This document shows positions 62,889-64,000 of a stretch of DNA of 64,000 nucleotides, in pieces. The stretch lies in assembly GCA_023424015.1 (NCBI GenBank), contig JAFAEM010000010.1, forward strand, positions 62,001 to 126,000. Direction: 5' to 3'. Under the pieces are notes generated by a model. The model was not told the origin of the DNA. It saw only the letters and a program-made list of their open reading frames with translations, and searched no databases. The first letter of the stretch is position 1. Every line of letters begins with the position of its first letter. The position numbers were made by a program, and so were the translations under genes. Source of the stretch: Bacteroidota bacterium (lineage in GTDB: Bacteria > Bacteroidota > Bacteroidia > Chitinophagales > Chitinophagaceae).

Positions 62889-63058
62889 ACATAGCTATTT
62901 GGTGACAGGTAAACAATGCAAGGTACATGCTAAATTAGGTATATAGGCTTATGAAAAAATCACTTAAACCACCCTGCGAAACAGATCCAGGAGCGTGTGG
63001 ACTTAGTTACCCTTTTATTGTTAGCACGACATTTGATTTATCTGAAGAAAAACAAGAC

Positions 63059-64000
63059 ATGCGCTTTTTCTTTTTTTGTATTTCATTTCCCTTATTTTTT
63101 TCAAATGATAGCCTTGCCCAGCCGGTCCGCGACTCCATCACAGTCCCTGCTTCAAAGGAGTTTCGGATCAGTAAGTCAAGAACCTTCTGGATGGGCGCCA
63201 ACTACCGGCGGGAATGGACAACACCGATCCGGGTGCCGGTGATCAATATGAAAGCTGAAGGACTGGAGCCGGTAAAACGTGGCGGGGGCAAGCAAACACG
63301 CTCTTTGAGGTTGGAAGAAGCAAGCGGCAAAGAATATAATTTCCGGTCGATAAGAAAATTTATAACGAGCAAGACCTTACCCGGCGACCTTGAAAGCGAG
63401 GCGGCTAAAGACCTGGTCTCCGATGGCATTTCGGCTTCCTATCCTTATTCAGCCCTGTCTATGCCCGTACTGGCCGAAGCGGTGGACGTTCCCTATCTCA
63501 AATCACATTTAGTTTATATACCCGATGATCCCGCCCTGGGCGAACATCGCAAGGATTTCGGTAACCTGCTGGCTTATTTGGAGGAAAAAATTCCCGATTC
63601 TGTTAAAAAAGACTATGATACGGAGGACGTGGTAGAAAAATTAATAGAAGACAATTCCAACTCTGTAGACCAGCAAGCCGTATTACGGGCACGCATACTG
63701 GATATGTTTGTAATGGACTTCGACAGGCATGAAGGTCAATGGGAATGGGGCGCAATTGATCACGGTAACGGGAAACAATTTTACCCGATTCCAAAAGACC
63801 GGGACCAGGCATTTTATACCAACGAAGGCGTGATCCCACACATCGTGCAATGGCCATGGCTGGTTCCTCAACTGGAAGGATTAAAACCCAAAACCAAAAA
63901 CATCAAACGCTTCAATTTTGCAGCCCGCAACTTTGATCGCTTTTTCCTGAACCAGCTTACTGAGCAGGACTGGGAAAACATCACTTCAGTATTTCTATCC
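63059..64000 (+). CDS. secreted protein with kinase-like DFDRH/DRDQAF motifs (3' end outside window)
   Basis: The reading frame starts at the ATG at 63059 with a signal peptide (MRFFFFCIS...SLAQ) and is still open at the window end (314 residues visible). The start of the mature part, SKSRTFWMGANYRREWTTPIRVPVINM...GLEPVKRGGGKQTRSLRLEE..GKEYNFRSI, is a block I have seen in Bacteroidota proteins that also carry a phosphoesterase or Omp85 barrel. DMFVMDFDRHEGQWEWG near 217-233 and FYPIPKDRDQAFY near 241-253 resemble the DxDRHxxN and metal-binding motifs of HipA/FAM20-type kinase folds. The function is not established. It is divergent from the Omp85-like gene with 170 bases between; the two may work together. 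Confidence 0.75.
   Translation, partial: MRFFFFCISFPLFFSNDSLAQPVRDSITVPASKEFRISKSRTFWMGANYRREWTTPIRVPVINMKAEGLEPVKRGGGKQTRSLRLEEASGKEYNFRSIRKFITSKTLPGDLESEAAKDLVSDGISASYPYSALSMPVLAEAVDVPYLKSHLVYIPDDPALGEHRKDFGNLLAYLEEKIPDSVKKDYDTEDVVEKLIEDNSNSVDQQAVLRARILDMFVMDFDRHEGQWEWGAIDHGNGKQFYPIPKDRDQAFYTNEGVIPHIVQWPWLVPQLEGLKPKTKNIKRFNFAARNFDRFFLNQLTEQDWENITSVFLS

Noticed and set aside
1..64000. Prophage, insertion sequence, integrative element or defence island
   Set aside because: No integrase, transposase, phage structural, restriction or toxin-antitoxin gene could be recognised, and no target-site duplication at the tRNA-Leu gene was seen.

Overview
The window looks like a chromosomal segment of a Bacteroidota bacterium, most likely of the Chitinophagaceae or a close relative. 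The evidence is a SusC/SusD pair controlled by an ECF sigma factor and FecR, a SusC leader of the MKLTAF type, a CHU_C (type IX secretion/gliding) C-terminal domain, many lipoprotein signals ending in a Cys, the futalosine menaquinone enzyme MqnA, and TAnnTTTG promoter boxes. Assignments rest on motif recognition and gene context; no database search was run.

Layout. 1-8.4 kb: a surface-polysaccharide region. It has one partial glycosyltransferase on the plus strand and a tight minus-strand operon (rfbF, rfbG, a 3,5-epimerase, a C-methyltransferase, a reductase, a CmcI-type methyltransferase and two GT2 enzymes) that should make and attach a CDP-activated, probably C-methyl-branched 6-deoxyhexose. 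8.5-12.1 kb: a large secreted adhesin-like protein with a higher-order repeat. 12.2-18.7 kb: housekeeping genes (mqnA, purB, GNAT, prfC, DUF4383, and a kinase/phosphotransferase pair). 18.7-19.6 kb: about 1 kb without genes, made of REP-like palindromes inside a tandem repeat. 19.7-25.1 kb: the damage-inducible mutasome operon imuA-imuB-dnaE2, with a perfect palindrome on its promoter. 25.2-35.8 kb: ECF sigma, FecR, SusC, SusD, a TIM-barrel protein, a YdcF-like protein and an SGNH hydrolase, all on the plus strand and probably one uptake/processing locus.

35.8-46.3 kb: small lipoproteins and hypotheticals, a GHL10/amidase lipoprotein, an FtsX/MacB-type permease, tsaD, trmN6, a saccharopine-dehydrogenase-like enzyme, tRNA-Leu(CAA) with a strong terminator, and a DUF1801 protein. 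46.3-49.1 kb: a giant FAD/Fe-S 2-hydroxyacid dehydrogenase, followed by a 117-bp tandem repeat region. 49.7-56.8 kb: a minus-strand redox/envelope group (SDR, DODA-type dioxygenase, DoxX, YceI, an F420-reductase-like protein, a Crp/Fnr regulator, NDH-2, cardiolipin synthase). 57-61 kb: vanadium haloperoxidase, methyltransferase, AraC regulator and SDR. 61-64 kb: an Omp85-like outer membrane protein, divergent from a 3'-truncated secreted protein with kinase-like motifs.

Most genes are ordinary for this lineage. The parts most worth a second look are the REP/tandem array next to the mutasome, the palindromic operator of imuA, the CDP-branched-sugar cassette, the three-module superrepeat in the adhesin, the GHL10-amidase fusion, and the kinase-like partial gene at the right edge. 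I did not see a phage, an insertion sequence, a CRISPR array or a recognisable defence system.
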